Below, piece after piece: positions 13,630-14,557 of a stretch of 14,557 bases of DNA. Position numbers and translations under genes: made by a program. How positions within the stretch are numbered: position 1 is the first letter of the stretch; the number at the start of each line of letters is the position of its first letter. Source of the stretch: an uncultured Micavibrio sp. GTDB lineage: Bacteria; Pseudomonadota; Alphaproteobacteria; Micavibrionales; UBA1664. The stretch is from positions 1-14,557 of the forward strand of contig CALBME010000210.1 of assembly GCA_937896295.1 (NCBI GenBank), given 5' to 3'. The notes beneath the pieces are model-generated. The model worked only from the letters and a program-made list of their open reading frames with translations. It did no database searches and had not been told where the DNA came from.

Positions 13630-13654
13630 CCTTAATTTTTCAGGGATATTAAGG
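13630..13654 (-). terminator. weak AT-rich hairpin after the GGDEF gene
   Basis: CCTTAAT (13630-13636) and ATTAAGG (13648-13654) form a 7-bp stem with an 11-base loop. It lies just after the cyclase stop. The stem is weak and without a clean T-run, so it may equally be an operator in the mla promoter region. Confidence 0.35.
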
Positions 13655-13655
13655 G

Positions 13656-14337
13656 CTAGCGCGCCAGTTCGACACGGTTGCGTCCATGCTGTTTTGCCTG
13701 GTACAGGGCATGGTCGGCCAGCTTGATCAGACCGCCGGGTGGCGTGTCGAGATTGGGTATGACCGTAGCCGCCCCGAAACTCATGGTCACGGGCCAGTCC
13801 AGTGGAGGACTGGTCAGGGCATGGTCCGCAATGTGCGCACGCATGCGATCGAGGGTTTCGTGCACTTTTTCAGGCGCGCAATCGGTCAGGATGATCAAAA
13901 ATTCTTCCCCGCCGACGCGGCAGACACAATCTTCGTCACGCAGGGTTTCCAAAAGCCGGCGGGCGGCATTGCGGATCACCTCATCCCCCACGGGATGACC
14001 ATAGGTATCGTTGATTTTCTTGAAATGGTCGATATCGCACATGGCTACAGTGATGGGTTTTTTCTGGCGGCGCGCCTCGGCCCATTCTTTATTCAGCATT
14101 TCCTCCATGCCGGCGCGGTTCCACAGCCGGGTCAGCGGGTCGATCATGGCCAGGCGGTTGGCCTGCTCCAGTTCGGATTCGAGCGTTTCCTTTTCGGATT
14201 TCATATATGCGATTTTCAGTTCGCTTTCGACCATGCCCGCCAGATCCCGCAGGGCGGAGAGCTGTTCGTCGGTCATCTGGCGCGGTTTGGTATCGATGGC
14301 GCAGAGCGTGCCCACCGGCATGCCGTCCGGCGTGCAG
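13656..14337 (-). CDS. GAF-GGDEF diguanylate cyclase, 5' part cut off
   Basis: The end of a GAF domain (TPDGMPVGTLCAIDTKPRQM) leads through a short coiled linker (ESELKIAYMKSEKETLESELEQ) into a full GGDEF domain. Seen: DPLTRLWNRAGMEEML, CDIDHFKKINDTYGHPVGDEVI, active site RVGGEEF, and an I-site R-D-E-D exactly five residues before GGEEF, so it should make c-di-GMP and be inhibited by it. It ends with LADHALYQAKQHGRNRV. The frame remains open to 14543, but residues encoded beyond ~14337 do not look like GAF. That DNA reads well as an oxidoreductase on the other strand, so the gene is broken there. The original would have had ~90-100 more GAF residues and perhaps a further sensor. Confidence 0.88.
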
Positions 14338-14557
14338 GGGAAGGTGGCCGCCGAGTCGATCGCGGCCCGGATCAAGCAGGGCCCCTCGGCCCGCCCGGTC
14401 GAGGCCTCGATGGCCCGGATGGGCGCCGCCTGCGTGGCCTCGGCCGGCACCGGCCTGCGGAAGGGATCGGCGGCCTCGATGACGATGATGCCGATCGTGC
14501 CGGACTTCGACCGCTTCCCCACCGGACGCGACCTCACCGACACGCGTGGCGAGATCG
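14335..14557 (+). CDS. NAD(P)/FAD-dependent oxidoreductase (sulfide:quinone reductase-like), internal fragment
   Basis: The plus-strand frame starting around 14335 is open to the window end and has almost only G or C in third codon positions, unlike its neighbours. It encodes GKVAAESIAARIKQGPSARP, then MGAACVASAGTGLRKGSAAS, MTMMPIVPDFDRFPTGRDL and TDTRGEI. This resembles the C-terminal region of sulfide:quinone oxidoreductase/flavocytochrome-type flavoproteins, where a conserved Cys-containing segment precedes a PIVPD/GRD stretch. Both the gene start and its end are missing. The extreme GC content and the abrupt join to the interrupted cyclase gene suggest DNA of another origin. Family naming is from memory of motifs and moderately sure. 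Confidence 0.6.

Noticed and set aside
13656..14543. 295-residue cyclase with a novel N-terminal domain
   Set aside because: The supposed N-terminus is antisense to a much better coding frame with strong GC3 bias; it is a chimeric join, not a new domain.
1..14557. CRISPR arrays, insertion sequences with terminal inverted repeats, group II introns, rRNA
   Set aside because: No regularly spaced repeats, transposase, reverse transcriptase or rRNA segments were found on either strand by reading.

Overview
The window reads as a piece of an alphaproteobacterial chromosome. This is inferred from gene content: the PiT transporter, M48 lipoprotein, Mug-like glycosylase and Mla-type cassette look alphaproteobacterial, but no rRNA or marker gene fixes the taxon. 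Host-type genes, visibly GC-rich, lie at both ends. Between them is a mosaic accessory segment of mixed base composition.

Left host block (1-2583): the 3' end of a PiT phosphate transporter gene, a small membrane-anchored protein, a strong terminator, a PDZ plus M48 metalloprotease lipoprotein, a Mug/TDG-superfamily DNA glycosylase, and tRNA-Ser(CGA) with encoded CCA. The accessory segment starts right after the tRNA. Its last 8 bases, CTCCGCCA, recur at 11323-11330, just before host genes resume, so a tRNA-3'-end integration is plausible but not proven.

Accessory block (about 2584-11330). (i) A tightly overlapping arsenic operon on the minus strand: arsR, arsI, arsC, acr3. A perfect 20-bp inverted repeat lies over its promoter, and the -10/-35 spacing predicts a leaderless arsR mRNA. 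(ii) A small minus-strand operon: an acidic 49-codon ORF, a helix-turn-helix protein (probably one gene split by a frameshift) and a secreted TPR-like protein. It is preceded by a nested RNA-like fold and by a terminator-shaped hairpin abutting the Shine-Dalgarno. (iii) The C-terminal part of a large serine recombinase without its catalytic domain. (iv) A 3.1-kb phage tail cassette (DUF6950-like, J-like tail protein, tail fibre) in the opposite orientation, cut at both ends. (v) The remains of the recombinase-element flank: the N-terminus of a secreted protein with a CTKDCSGH motif, and a 57-aa protein.

Right host block (11343-14337): a bidirectional terminator, an Mla-type lipid-transport cassette (mlaE-mlaF-mlaD, minus strand) and a GAF-GGDEF diguanylate cyclase. 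In the last ~220 bases the cyclase gene breaks off inside its GAF domain. It is joined to the 3' part of an unrelated, very GC-rich flavoprotein oxidoreductase gene on the plus strand.

The most interesting points are the arsR operator-promoter, the putative attenuated leader of the HTH/TPR operon, and the phage-cassette substitution, whose two breakpoints share the pentamer GATAT. Breaks at the phage cassette and at the window edge may be real rearrangements or amplification/assembly chimeras; read evidence is needed to tell.
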